From positions 62,001-126,000 of the forward strand of contig NZ_CABVII010000018.1 in NCBI RefSeq assembly GCF_902497995.1: a DNA stretch of 64,000 nt, written 5' to 3'. A program made the translations under genes and the position numbers. Shown here one piece after another: positions 17,878-26,449 of this stretch (within the stretch, counting starts at the first letter, position 1; every line of letters begins with the position of its first letter). Source of the stretch: Pseudomonas fluorescens. GTDB taxonomy: Bacteria > Pseudomonadota > Gammaproteobacteria > Pseudomonadales > Pseudomonadaceae. The notes beneath the pieces are model-generated. The model worked only from the letters and a program-made list of their open reading frames with translations, ran no database searches and was not told the origin of the DNA.

Positions 17878-19206
17878 ATGGCCTTTCACCCAATCGCCGC
17901 AGACGATGACGACTGTGCTGCCGGCGTTGCGCGCCCGTATGCCTGGATTGTCTTCGCCCTGACGTTCGGGCTGTTGATTTCCGATTACATGTCGCGTCAG
18001 GTACTGAACGCGGTGTTCCCGATGCTCAAGGGCGAATGGGCCCTGAGTGACAGCCAGCTCGGCCTGCTCAGTGGCATTGTCGCCCTGATGGTCGGCCTGC
18101 TGACATTCCCGCTGTCGCTGATGGCCGACCGCTTTGGCCGGGTCAAGAGCCTGGCGCTGATGGCCTTGCTCTGGAGTCTGGCGACGCTGGGCTGTGCATT
18201 GGCGCAGGACTATCAGCAGATGTTCATTGCACGATTCATGGTCGGCGTCGGCGAAGCGGCATATGGCAGCGTCGGCATCGCGGTAGTGATTTCAGTGTTC
18301 CCCAAACACCTGCGTGCAACGCTGGCCAGTGCCTTCATGGCGGGCGGCATGTTCGGTTCGGTACTGGGCATGGCGCTGGGCGGTGCAATCGCCGCCAAGC
18401 TTGGCTGGCGCTGGTCGTTTGCCGGCATGTCGCTGTTCGGCCTGCTGCTGGCCGTGCTTTACCCGGTGATCGTCAAGGAAGCACGCATTGCGCCGCAACG
18501 AGCCGCCCTGGCGGCGAACAAGGCATCTGCCGCGGTCAAGCGCCCGTTGCGTACGCTGTTTTCCAGCCGCTCGGTGATCGCTGCCTACATCGGCAGTGGC
18601 TTGCAACTGTTCGTCGGCGGCACGGTGATTGTGTGGATGCCCAGTTACCTCAATCGTTATTACCACATGCCCACGGACAAGGCGGGCGGCGTCGCGGCGA
18701 TCATCGTGCTGTGCAGCGGTGCGGGGATGATCCTGTGCGGCATGCTCAGCGATCGACTGAGTCGCCATTCGCCGGAGCGCAAAGTCGCCTTGGCCATCGC
18801 CTACTGCCTGGGCAGTTGCCTGCTGTTGTCGGCGGCGTTCGCCCTGCCGCCAGGGCCTGCGCAATTGGTGCTGATCTGCCTCGGCATGTTGATCGCCGCC
18901 GGCACGACCGGGCCTTGTGGAGCGATGGTTGCCAACCTGACCCATTACTCGGTCCATGGCACGGCCTTCGCCACGTTGACTCTGGCCAACAACATGCTGG
19001 GGCTGGCGCCCGGGCCGTTCATCACCGGCAGGGTGTCCGACCTCATCGGCTTGCAGGCTGCTTTTCAAATGGTGCCACTGGTCAGCATCGCGGCAGCGGC
19101 CGTGTTCTTTTATGCCAAGTGTCATTACCACCAGGACATTGCCCGGCTCAAAGGCGAGCAAGTCCACGATTCGATGAGCCAAGCGGTGTTAGAGGTGAAG
19201 GTGTGA
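17878..19206 (+). CDS. MFS transporter
   Basis: 442 aa, twelve membrane segments; MFS loop signature after TM2 (LMADRFGRVKSLALM). AGGAGG lies 6-8 nt before the ATG. The last codons overlap the GTG start of the DsbA-like gene. Position within the operon makes it the likely importer of the pathway's substrate. It resembles carriers of organic acids, but the class cannot be fixed from sequence alone. Confidence 0.88.
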   Translation: MAFHPIAADDDDCAAGVARPYAWIVFALTFGLLISDYMSRQVLNAVFPMLKGEWALSDSQLGLLSGIVALMVGLLTFPLSLMADRFGRVKSLALMALLWSLATLGCALAQDYQQMFIARFMVGVGEAAYGSVGIAVVISVFPKHLRATLASAFMAGGMFGSVLGMALGGAIAAKLGWRWSFAGMSLFGLLLAVLYPVIVKEARIAPQRAALAANKASAAVKRPLRTLFSSRSVIAAYIGSGLQLFVGGTVIVWMPSYLNRYYHMPTDKAGGVAAIIVLCSGAGMILCGMLSDRLSRHSPERKVALAIAYCLGSCLLLSAAFALPPGPAQLVLICLGMLIAAGTTGPCGAMVANLTHYSVHGTAFATLTLANNMLGLAPGPFITGRVSDLIGLQAAFQMVPLVSIAAAAVFFYAKCHYHQDIARLKGEQVHDSMSQAVLEVKV

Positions 19207-19865
19207 GTGGTCGTCTACGTGTTGATGTGTTCTTCGATTTCATCTGCCCCTGGTGCCTGATCGGCAAGCGCCAACTGGAGCATGCGCAGGTACAGTTTCG
19301 CAATCGCCACCCGGGTGTGCAGATCACCACGGTGTGGCATGGCGTGCAGTTGCTGCCTCAATTGCCGGTACAAGGTGAGCCCTTCGCCGACTTCTATCGC
19401 AAGCGTCTGGGCAATGCCGACGCTGTGGCCATGCGCCAGACCCAGGTACAGCAGGCTGCGGCGGCGGTCGGACTGGCCATCGACTTGGGCCGCATCGCGA
19501 CAATGCCCAACACCGCGGACGCCCATCGTTTGCTCGAGCGTGCAAGCGAGCTGGGTAATGTTGCCCAACGGGACATCTTGCTCGAGCGCCTGTTCGCCGC
19601 TTATTTCCAGAAGGGCGAAGACCTGGGTTGCCGTGAGACCTTGCTCGCGATTGCTCGCTCCTGCGGCATTGATGCACAGGCCGTGGCCGACTGCCTGATG
19701 GGCGACGCCACTCCATTTGCCGGATCACCCGGGGCGAGCAGTGGCGTGCCGAGTTTTCAGTTCGATCGCCGCATGACGGTGGTGGGCGCGCAACCGGCAG
19801 TGGCGTTGCTCGGGGCCATGAGCCAGGCACTGAAAGACAGTGATCAAGAGCGCCACTCTGCATGA
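19203..19865 (+). CDS. DsbA-family (FrnE-like) oxidoreductase or 2-hydroxychromene-2-carboxylate isomerase-like protein
   Basis: 220 aa. Starts with GTG inside a GTGA overlap with the MFS gene; the frame is open far upstream, but that is the antisense-like shadow of the transporter. Thioredoxin fold with CPWC at about residues 14-17 (FFDFICPWC), a helical insertion, and a conserved cis-Pro region (SGVPSFQF). Cytoplasmic, with no signal peptide. The family includes FrnE-type disulfide oxidoreductases and kappa-GST-like isomerases. Its role in this operon is not known; it may handle a thiol or act as an isomerase. Confidence 0.8.
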   Translation: MSGRLRVDVFFDFICPWCLIGKRQLEHAQVQFRNRHPGVQITTVWHGVQLLPQLPVQGEPFADFYRKRLGNADAVAMRQTQVQQAAAAVGLAIDLGRIATMPNTADAHRLLERASELGNVAQRDILLERLFAAYFQKGEDLGCRETLLAIARSCGIDAQAVADCLMGDATPFAGSPGASSGVPSFQFDRRMTVVGAQPAVALLGAMSQALKDSDQERHSA

Positions 19866-20188
19866 ACCGGCGCATCCCCGTGCCTGCCGACAAACACCCG
19901 CCGGCGGGCGGCCGTGCGCTGTTCGAATTCGATGACACAAGCCTGGCGTTGTTCAACGTCGAAGGGGACCTGTACGCCATCGACGACAGTTGCCCGCACC
20001 AGGGCGCCTCGCTGTGTGGCGGGCGCCTTCAGGGGCGGGTGATTCAGTGCTGTGCCCATGGCCTGCGCTTTGATCTGCGCAGTGGTTACTTGCTCAATTC
20101 CACGGCTGTCAAAGTCGCCAGCTACCCGGTCGAGATCATCGACGGCCAGGCATTTATTGTCATCTCTTGCGAGGAGTCCACGCCATGA
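19862..20188 (+). CDS. Rieske [2Fe-2S] ferredoxin-like protein
   Basis: 108 aa, a complete small Rieske domain. Cluster ligands: Cys44 and His46 in SCPHQGASL, Cys63 and His66 in CCAHGLRFD. No membrane anchor or oxygenase catalytic domain, so it acts as an electron carrier. ATGA overlaps join it to both neighbours. No Rieske oxygenase alpha subunit or reductase is present in the operon, so its partner is unknown; the quinone oxidoreductase-like protein or the dioxygenase are candidates. Confidence 0.88.
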   Translation: MNRRIPVPADKHPPAGGRALFEFDDTSLALFNVEGDLYAIDDSCPHQGASLCGGRLQGRVIQCCAHGLRFDLRSGYLLNSTAVKVASYPVEIIDGQAFIVISCEESTP

Positions 20189-21195
20189 GCGCCATCGCTC
20201 TCACCCGTATCCACAGCCGAACGCGCGAATTGGCACCCGGTTTTATCGTCAGCCTGATCGTGGCAGCTGCGGCGTCCTTTCTGTCGGAGCACTACGGCGC
20301 GCCGGTCATGCTGTTCGCCTTGTTGCTGGGCATGGCGCTGAATTTCCTGGCCGGCGACGGTGCCTGCAAGGCCGGCATCGAGTTCACCGCACGCACCGTG
20401 TTGCGCATCGGCGTGGCGCTGCTGGGCATGCGCATCACCCTCGAGCAGATGGCTGCGCTGGGCTGGAAGCCTGTAGCCTTGGTAGTGATTCTGGTGGTGG
20501 TGACCATCGGCGTTTCGGTGATCGCCGCCAAAGCCCTGGGCTTTCAGCGTTTGTTCGGCATGCTCACCGGAGGGGCCACCGCGATTTGTGGTGCCTCGGC
20601 CGCGTTGGCGCTGGCGGCGGCATTGCCGAACCATCCGCAGAAAGAACGCGCGACCTTATTCACCGTGATCGGGGTGTCGGCGCTGTCGACCCTGGCGATG
20701 ATTGTGTACCCGATGATTGCCAATTGGCTGTCGTTGTCGCCACAAGTGGCCGGGGTGTTCCTGGGGGCGACCATCCATGATGTCGCCCAGGTCGTCGGAG
20801 CCGGCTACAGCATGTCGACCGAGACCGGCGATACGGCCACGGTGGTCAAGCTGATGCGGGTTGCCATGCTGGTGCCGGTGATCGTTTGTGCGGCGATGGT
20901 CACGCGTATGCAGGGTGCTGATCCGACCGGCAAGCGCCCACCGCTGCTGCCTTGGTTCGCCGTCGGCTTTCTGATTCTGGCCTGTATCAACAGTACCGGC
21001 TGGATAGCCCCGGTGGTGCAGGGCTCGGTCAATGAGCTATCGCGTTGGTGCCTGGTGGTGTCCATCAGTGCCCTGGGCATGAAAACCCAACTCAAGGAGC
21101 TGGCGGCGGTGGGCATCAAGCCCATCCTGTTGATGGTGGGGGAGACGGTGTTTCTCGTGGTCCTGGTGCTGTTGCTACTGCATTGGGGAATGTAG
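20185..21195 (+). CDS. YeiH/UPF0324-family membrane protein, putative sulfate exporter
   Basis: 336 aa, about ten membrane segments, full family length. Conserved LLGMALNFLAG, GVALLGMRITLEQ and GATIHDVAQVVGAGYS segments identify the family. Start at 20185 lies behind GAGGAG and overlaps the Rieske stop (ATGA). Family members are annotated as putative sulfate exporters; direct evidence is sparse. As the last gene of the operon it suggests that an inorganic anion, perhaps sulfite or sulfate, is a waste product. Confidence 0.82.
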   Translation: MSAIALTRIHSRTRELAPGFIVSLIVAAAASFLSEHYGAPVMLFALLLGMALNFLAGDGACKAGIEFTARTVLRIGVALLGMRITLEQMAALGWKPVALVVILVVVTIGVSVIAAKALGFQRLFGMLTGGATAICGASAALALAAALPNHPQKERATLFTVIGVSALSTLAMIVYPMIANWLSLSPQVAGVFLGATIHDVAQVVGAGYSMSTETGDTATVVKLMRVAMLVPVIVCAAMVTRMQGADPTGKRPPLLPWFAVGFLILACINSTGWIAPVVQGSVNELSRWCLVVSISALGMKTQLKELAAVGIKPILLMVGETVFLVVLVLLLLHWGM

Positions 21196-21206
21196 GCACA
21201 CAACAC

Positions 21207-21250
21207 TGTGGCGAGGGAGCTTGCTCCCGCTGGGGTGCGAAGCGCCCCCA
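21207..21250. repeat. REP element (GGGAGCTTGCTCCC type)
   Basis: GTGGCGAGGGAGCTTGCTCCC followed by a second small hairpin (GGGGTGCGAAGCGCCCC) is the second common REP form of fluorescent pseudomonads. It lies directly after the yeiH stop. Confidence 0.75.
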
Positions 21251-21290
21251 CAAAGACGACCGCGTTTTTTCTCAAGGGCAAATCGGACCT

Positions 21291-21356
21291 GTAGGAGCCA
21301 GGCTTGCCGGCGAAGGCGTCCTTGAAAGCGCCTTCGCCGGCAAGCCTGGCTCCTAC
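21291..21356. repeat. REP inverted pair, perfect 28-bp arms
   Basis: Arms at 21291-21318 and 21329-21356 are exact reverse complements (start GTAGGAGCCAGGCTTGCCGG) around a 10-nt spacer. This is a large cruciform-capable palindrome between the convergent yeiH and AraC genes. Confidence 0.9.
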
Positions 21357-21397
21357 GAAACCACCATGGCGCGGTGTCACGAACACCGGCTCTTTCG

Positions 21398-21431
21398 CGG
21401 CGACTGTACCAGCAGTCGCCGTTTTTTTTTT
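21398..21431 (+). terminator. Rho-independent terminator
   Basis: CGGCGACTG (21398-21406) and CAGTCGCCG (21413-21421) form a perfect 9-bp stem with a 6-nt loop, followed by ten T residues. It ends the seven-gene operon and lies 10 bp before the end of the convergent AraC gene. Confidence 0.92.
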
Positions 21432-21441
21432 GCAGCCTCTT

Positions 21442-22500
21442 TCAGTCGTCCGAGGGTTCTGTGGGGGCGGGCAGGGGGCTCGGCTCGCCGGGTGCCTTGG
21501 GTTGTTTTTGCGCGCTGCGCCAGGCCGCCGGCGGCATACCGAACTGGGCGATGAACCAGCGTGTGAAGGAGCTCGCCATGGAGTAGCCGAGCATGTCCGC
21601 GATCCGGCCCAACGAGTAATTCGGGTTGTCCAGGTAGCGCAACACCAGGTCACGGCGCACGTCATTGATCAAGTCATTGAAGGCGCAACCGTCGTCCTTG
21701 AGGCGGCGCTGCAGCGTTCGAACGTTCATGCCCTGGGTCTGGGCGATCTGCTCGATGGTGGCGCGTCCCATCGGCAACAACAGGTAGATGGCCTTGCGCA
21801 CCTCGAACAGCATCGAAGGGCCTTCGTGACCCAGCAGCGAGTCGAGGTAACTCTGGGCGTAACGCGCCATGGCCGGGTCGGCATGGGGGTTGGTCATGTC
21901 GAGGCTGGTGTTGGGACAGACGATGCCGTTGAACTCGCTGCCGAACTCCAGTTTGCAGCCGAACAGACGGCGATGCAGTTGCAGGTTGTCGGGAGGCTGG
22001 TGCGTGAAGTTGACACTGTAGGGCTGCCAGTGTGTGCCGAGCAGGGCGGCGAACAGGCGGAACATCACCCCGATCGCCAGTTCATTGGCTTGTCGGCAGG
22101 ACATGGACGAATCAGCGACCACCTCTTCGCGAATGATCACCATCTTGCCGGCCTCTTCAATGAACAGGGCCAGCGAGTCGTTCATCAGATGACGGTAATG
22201 CACCAACACTTGCAACGCATCACGCAGCGTTCGCTGGTGGCTGAGCAGCAGGCTGACCACGCCGAAGTGCGAGAGCTGGCGCGACTCGGCCATGCTCAGG
22301 CCGAAGCTCTGGCAGCCGCTGGCGGCGGCCGAATCCTCCAGCAGGCGCACGGCGGCATCGATGGGGATGCGGTGTTCAGGCGCCAGCAGCTTGGCTTTGC
22401 TCAAGCCGACGCCGGCGAGTACATCGCGCGGGTTGAACCCCAGGTACTGGGTGACCTCCAGGTAGTTGGTCAAGACGGCGGCGCGAACAAGCTTGTGCAT
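21442..22500 (-). CDS. AraC-family regulator (OruR/arabinose-binding-like type)
   Basis: 352 aa. N-terminal ligand-like domain (about 1-190) of the kind found in Pseudomonas OruR/ArgR-like AraC proteins, then the double HTH at the C-terminus (about 235-335; MNVRTLQRRLKDDG and SLGRIADMLGYSMASSFTRWF). Start at 22500 gives MHKLVRAAVL, with AGGA upstream; a longer frame to 22650 has no good site. It is divergent from the DUF1302 operon and is probably its activator. Confidence 0.9.
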   Translation of the reverse strand: MHKLVRAAVLTNYLEVTQYLGFNPRDVLAGVGLSKAKLLAPEHRIPIDAAVRLLEDSAAASGCQSFGLSMAESRQLSHFGVVSLLLSHQRTLRDALQVLVHYRHLMNDSLALFIEEAGKMVIIREEVVADSSMSCRQANELAIGVMFRLFAALLGTHWQPYSVNFTHQPPDNLQLHRRLFGCKLEFGSEFNGIVCPNTSLDMTNPHADPAMARYAQSYLDSLLGHEGPSMLFEVRKAIYLLLPMGRATIEQIAQTQGMNVRTLQRRLKDDGCAFNDLINDVRRDLVLRYLDNPNYSLGRIADMLGYSMASSFTRWFIAQFGMPPAAWRSAQKQPKAPGEPSPLPAPTEPSDD

Positions 22501-22883
22501 GCGAAGGTCTTTCCTGGGCTGGTTGCGATTCGAATTAGCGTGGCGACTATATCCAGCACATCGGCAATTGAACAGTTGTGACGTTGCCCCGGGCGCTCGC
22601 CCGATTCTGTCCGCAATCACCACCCTTGTCCTGCAGCAATCGACGCTCACCCAGTGATTACAGTGAGCCGCAGCGAACCTGGGGGGATTTCGACCAATGG
22701 TCGCTGCGCACTGACGCCTGGAAATTTGTCATGAAAAGAAAAGTGCCTGACGCCCAATGAAAAGCGCCTCGGGCTGGCGCTCTTTAATGTCGGTCCTACA
22801 AAAAGCCCCTGGCGCATAACGCCAGTCGAGTCATCGAGAGGGCAGCTGCGCTGAAAACAAATAAAAAAAGGCGGAGACACGCA
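22501..22883. promoter_or_regulatory. Divergent regulatory region
   Basis: No gene is seen. Two short inverted repeats stand out: GCTCAC (22645-22650) with GTGAGC (22663-22668), and CTGGCG (22809-22814) with CGCCAG (22820-22825). Either could be a regulator site for the DUF1302 operon. A run of A residues and GGCGGAG precede the operon start. Confidence 0.45.
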
Positions 22884-24896
22884 ATGTACAACAATAAGCG
22901 CCACGGGTTTGCACCCTCGCGTTACACCCTGTTGGCCTCGGCCATTCTGGTCGCTGTCGTGCCGGTCGCGCAGGCGGTCGAGCTCGACACAGGGAGCCCG
23001 GACTGGGCCGTGCGTCTGGATAACACCGTGAAGTACAACTACGGCGTACGCACCGAAAGCGCCGACACACGCATGCTGGGAACGCCGAACAACAACGACG
23101 GCGACTACAACTTCCGCAAGGCCGGGACCAACATCGCCAACCGTGTCGACCTGTTGACCGAGATGGATGTGGTCTACCAGAACCACATGGGCTTTCGTGT
23201 CAGCGCCGCCAGCTGGTACGACAAGGCCTACGAGAACACCGGTTCCAATTCCAATCCGTTCGTCAACGGCAACGGTTCGACCTCTGGCCTGGTCGCCAAT
23301 GACCCGCGCCTGGCCGGCGTCACCAATGACAACGTCGGCTTTGGCAGCCCGCACCTGAGCAACTATGCCCGGCGTTACTACACCGGTCCCTCCGGCGAAA
23401 TCCTCGATGCCTTCGTGTTCTACAGCACCGAAGTGGGCGAGGAATCGCTGCTGAACGTCAAGGCCGGCCAGCACAACGTGTTCTGGGGCGAGACGCTGCT
23501 CAACCCGGTGCACTCGATCAGCTACGGCCAGTCCGGCCTGGACCTGGCCAAGCTGGCCGCCTCGCCCGGTACCGAAGCCAAGGAACTGTTCGTTCCGCGC
23601 AACCAGTTGTCGATGTCGTTCACCCTCAATCCCGAGCTGACCGTGGGCGCTCAGTATTTCCTCGATTGGGATGCCGCTCGCCTGCCGGAAGCCGGCACTT
23701 ACTATGGCGGTTCCGATCTGGTCGGTTTCGGTGCGCAATCGTTCCTGCTGGGCAACACCAATGGCGTGGTGCCGGGCAGCCCGCTGGGGTGTGGCCTGGC
23801 GCCCTGCAACGGGCTGACCAATGTGCGTCGCGGCCACGACCTGACGCCGGACAAGCGCGGCGACTGGGGCATCATGGCCAAGTGGTCGCCGGCCTGGCTG
23901 GATGGCACCCTCGGCGTTTACTACCGCGAGACCTCGGAAATCCTGCCGCAAGCCTGGCTGGACGCCAGGGGCCTGAGTTCGGCCAACCCCAACGGCACCC
24001 CGCCGGCAGGGCAAGTGCCTGCGGTGGTCAATACGCTCAACTCGTTGAGCACCGCCACCTATCAAATGGCCTATGCCGACAACATCAAGATCGTTGGCCT
24101 GAGCCTGTCCAAGGACGTTGGCGGGGTGAGCGTCGGTTCGGACCTGAACGTTCGTCACAACATGCCGCTGGCCAGTATTCCGGCGATTGTCAGCACCAAC
24201 AGCCCGCTCGGTCTGGGCCAGGGGCTTGGCCTGCTGCCGGCCCGTACGGCCGCCACCGGTGTGGTTTATGACACCCCGCACAAGGGCGACAGCATGGCCG
24301 CCACCGGCGACACCTTGCACTGGACGCTCAACGGCCTGATGACCTTCCCGAAAACCCCGGTGTTCGATTCGGCCAGCCTGCTTGCCGAGCTGTACTACAG
24401 CAACCTGCTCAAGCTCGATAGCAAGAACGAAGCGCTCTACAAGGGCAAGGACACCTACCGCGGCATCGACGCAGCGACCCGGGACAATTGGGGGATCGCG
24501 GTCAACTTCACACCGACCTGGTACCAGGTATTCCCGGGGGTCGATCTCAGCGCACCGATGTCCATCAACGTCGGCCTCGACGGCGTGTCACCGGTGTCCG
24601 GTGGCGGTGCCAAAGACACCGGTAACTATGCCGTGGGCGTGGGCGCCGTTGTGTACAACAAATACTTCATCGACCTCAAGTACGTGGACGCCTTCGGCAA
24701 GACCGACAAGTGCGACGCCAGCGGACTGAGCACCGGCGCGGCCAGTGCCGGCAGCGGCGACGGCTCCACACCCAATGCCTTTAGCGGCAATGAAAACTAC
24801 GCCTGTTACGCCGGTGGCTACTCAGCCTTCTCCGGTGGTGGGGCCACGACCGAGGACCGTGGCGCCGTTTACCTGACGATGAAAACCACTTTTTGA
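22884..24896 (+). CDS. DUF1302 outer-membrane protein
   Basis: 670 aa, signal peptide with a cut after AQA (about residue 31). The mature part is beta-rich with alternating aromatic/hydrophobic strands and ends in Phe (MKTTF), as outer-membrane barrels do. The family is DUF1302, found beside DUF1329 genes in Pseudomonas and other proteobacteria that use terpenoids, steroids or long-chain alcohols; a channel for hydrophobic compounds is suspected but unproven. GGCGGAG lies before the ATG. First gene of a six-gene operon. Confidence 0.88.
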   Translation: MYNNKRHGFAPSRYTLLASAILVAVVPVAQAVELDTGSPDWAVRLDNTVKYNYGVRTESADTRMLGTPNNNDGDYNFRKAGTNIANRVDLLTEMDVVYQNHMGFRVSAASWYDKAYENTGSNSNPFVNGNGSTSGLVANDPRLAGVTNDNVGFGSPHLSNYARRYYTGPSGEILDAFVFYSTEVGEESLLNVKAGQHNVFWGETLLNPVHSISYGQSGLDLAKLAASPGTEAKELFVPRNQLSMSFTLNPELTVGAQYFLDWDAARLPEAGTYYGGSDLVGFGAQSFLLGNTNGVVPGSPLGCGLAPCNGLTNVRRGHDLTPDKRGDWGIMAKWSPAWLDGTLGVYYRETSEILPQAWLDARGLSSANPNGTPPAGQVPAVVNTLNSLSTATYQMAYADNIKIVGLSLSKDVGGVSVGSDLNVRHNMPLASIPAIVSTNSPLGLGQGLGLLPARTAATGVVYDTPHKGDSMAATGDTLHWTLNGLMTFPKTPVFDSASLLAELYYSNLLKLDSKNEALYKGKDTYRGIDAATRDNWGIAVNFTPTWYQVFPGVDLSAPMSINVGLDGVSPVSGGGAKDTGNYAVGVGAVVYNKYFIDLKYVDAFGKTDKCDASGLSTGAASAGSGDGSTPNAFSGNENYACYAGGYSAFSGGGATTEDRGAVYLTMKTTF

Positions 24897-24937
24897 TTCA
24901 CCACTGGCTTACTCAAAGTAAGCAGGAGAATAATAAG

Positions 24938-26296
24938 ATGAAGTTTGTTCAAACCGTGTTGGCCACCTCGCTGGCGATGGTCATCGCCGCCCAGGCGCAG
25001 GCCGCTGTATCGACTCAGGAAGCCGCCAGGCTCGGCACCAGCCTGACCCTGGTCGGGGCTGAAAAAGCCGGGAATGCCGATGGTTCGATTCCCGCTTATG
25101 CCGGTGGCCTGACCACGCCGCCGGCCGGTTTCAAAACCGGTGACAGCATGCGCCCCGATCCTTTTGCCGATGAAAAACCGCTGCTGGTGATCGACGGCAA
25201 GAACGTCGATCAGTACAAGGGCGCGCTCACGGCGACCACCGTGGAACTGGCCAAGCGCTATCCAACTTTCCACATCAATGTGTATCCGACCCACCGCACC
25301 GTCTCGTTGCCAAAAGCCGTGCTGGATAATGGCCTGAAAAATGCCACTGGCGCCAAGTCCCTTGAGGGCGGGTTGGCCATCGATAACGTACTGCCCGGCG
25401 TGCCGTTTCCGATTCCACAGTCGGGCAACGAAGCGATGTGGAACTTCCTGTTGCGTTATCAGGGGGTCAGCATCAACTCCAAGTACGACTCCTGGAACGT
25501 CGACTCCGCCGGCGTGCCGAGCCTGGCGACCACCGGGCAGGCGTTCATTTCCTATCCGATCTACGAGAACCTGGCGCAGCCGATCAGCAGCGCCGACGTG
25601 TACTACCAGATGAAGCTGTCCTACACCGGCCCTGCGCGCCGGGCCGGTGAAGCGGTGATGCTCAAGGACGCCGCCAACCCGCTGCAGCAACCACGCCGTG
25701 CCTGGCAGTACCTGCCGGGTCAGCGTCGGGTCAAGCTGGCCCCGAACCTGGCCTACGACACGCCTAACCCGGGCACCGCCGGCGCGGGCACCTACGACGA
25801 TGTGTTCGTGTTCAACGGTGCGCTGGATCGCTACGACTGGAAGTTGGTGGGCAAGCAGGAAATGATTGTGCCGTACAACACCTACAAGCTGACCTACGCC
25901 CAGGACCCCAAGGCGCTGACCACGGCCAATCACCTGGCGCCCGATTACGTGCGTTGGGAAAAACACCGCGTCTGGGTGGTGGAGGGCACCCTCAAGGCCG
26001 GCGCCCGCCACATCTATCAGAAGCGCCGCTTCTTCCTCGATGAAGACAGCTGGACCGCTCTGGCCTCCGACCAGTATGACTCGAGCGGCAAGCTGTACCG
26101 TGGCTCCTTCGCCTTCCTCAGCCAGAGCTACGACAAGCAGATCCCCGATTCCACGCCCTTCATGATCTACGACATGGTGGTGGGGTCCTACAACATCAAC
26201 GGCGTGGTCGGGCCTTACGGCGGCATCAAGTACATCGATCCGCTTTCCAAGACGCAATGGTCGGCGGAATCCCTGGCCGGTAGCGGGATTCGTTAA
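24938..26296 (+). CDS. DUF1329 exported protein
   Basis: 452 aa. Signal peptide (cut after AQA, about residue 24), then the DUF1329 domain beginning with TQEAARLGTSLTLVGAEKAG and ending before YGGIKYIDPLSKTQW. The fold resembles LolA/LolB-like lipid carriers in size and beta content, so periplasmic lipid handling is plausible. AGGAG precedes the ATG at 24938. It always pairs with DUF1302 in my experience of such clusters; function is not proven. Confidence 0.88.
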   Translation: MKFVQTVLATSLAMVIAAQAQAAVSTQEAARLGTSLTLVGAEKAGNADGSIPAYAGGLTTPPAGFKTGDSMRPDPFADEKPLLVIDGKNVDQYKGALTATTVELAKRYPTFHINVYPTHRTVSLPKAVLDNGLKNATGAKSLEGGLAIDNVLPGVPFPIPQSGNEAMWNFLLRYQGVSINSKYDSWNVDSAGVPSLATTGQAFISYPIYENLAQPISSADVYYQMKLSYTGPARRAGEAVMLKDAANPLQQPRRAWQYLPGQRRVKLAPNLAYDTPNPGTAGAGTYDDVFVFNGALDRYDWKLVGKQEMIVPYNTYKLTYAQDPKALTTANHLAPDYVRWEKHRVWVVEGTLKAGARHIYQKRRFFLDEDSWTALASDQYDSSGKLYRGSFAFLSQSYDKQIPDSTPFMIYDMVVGSYNINGVVGPYGGIKYIDPLSKTQWSAESLAGSGIR

Positions 26297-26449
26297 GCAA
26301 CAACCCCTGACAAAGCGTCCGTTCGGTCCGCTGCCTGCCAGGCAGGGGATCGCACGACGGTCGGCGCCTGCCGATCGTTGCGGGCGCCAGGTTTGAACGT
26401 CAGGCACACGGATGTGTGTCCCTGCGCGGTTTTCCGAAGAGGACGCGGT

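Noticed and set aside
18633..19865. 410-codon frame ending in the DsbA-like gene
   Set aside because: The first 190 codons are an off-frame reading of the MFS gene; the real gene starts with GTG at 19203.
22647..24320. 557-codon antisense frame over the DUF1302 gene
   Set aside because: Shadow frame of a real gene, low-complexity composition, no ribosome site.
24869..26407. 512-codon antisense frame over the DUF1329 gene
   Set aside because: Covers the coding strand of an exported protein with a clear signal peptide; no domain is seen.
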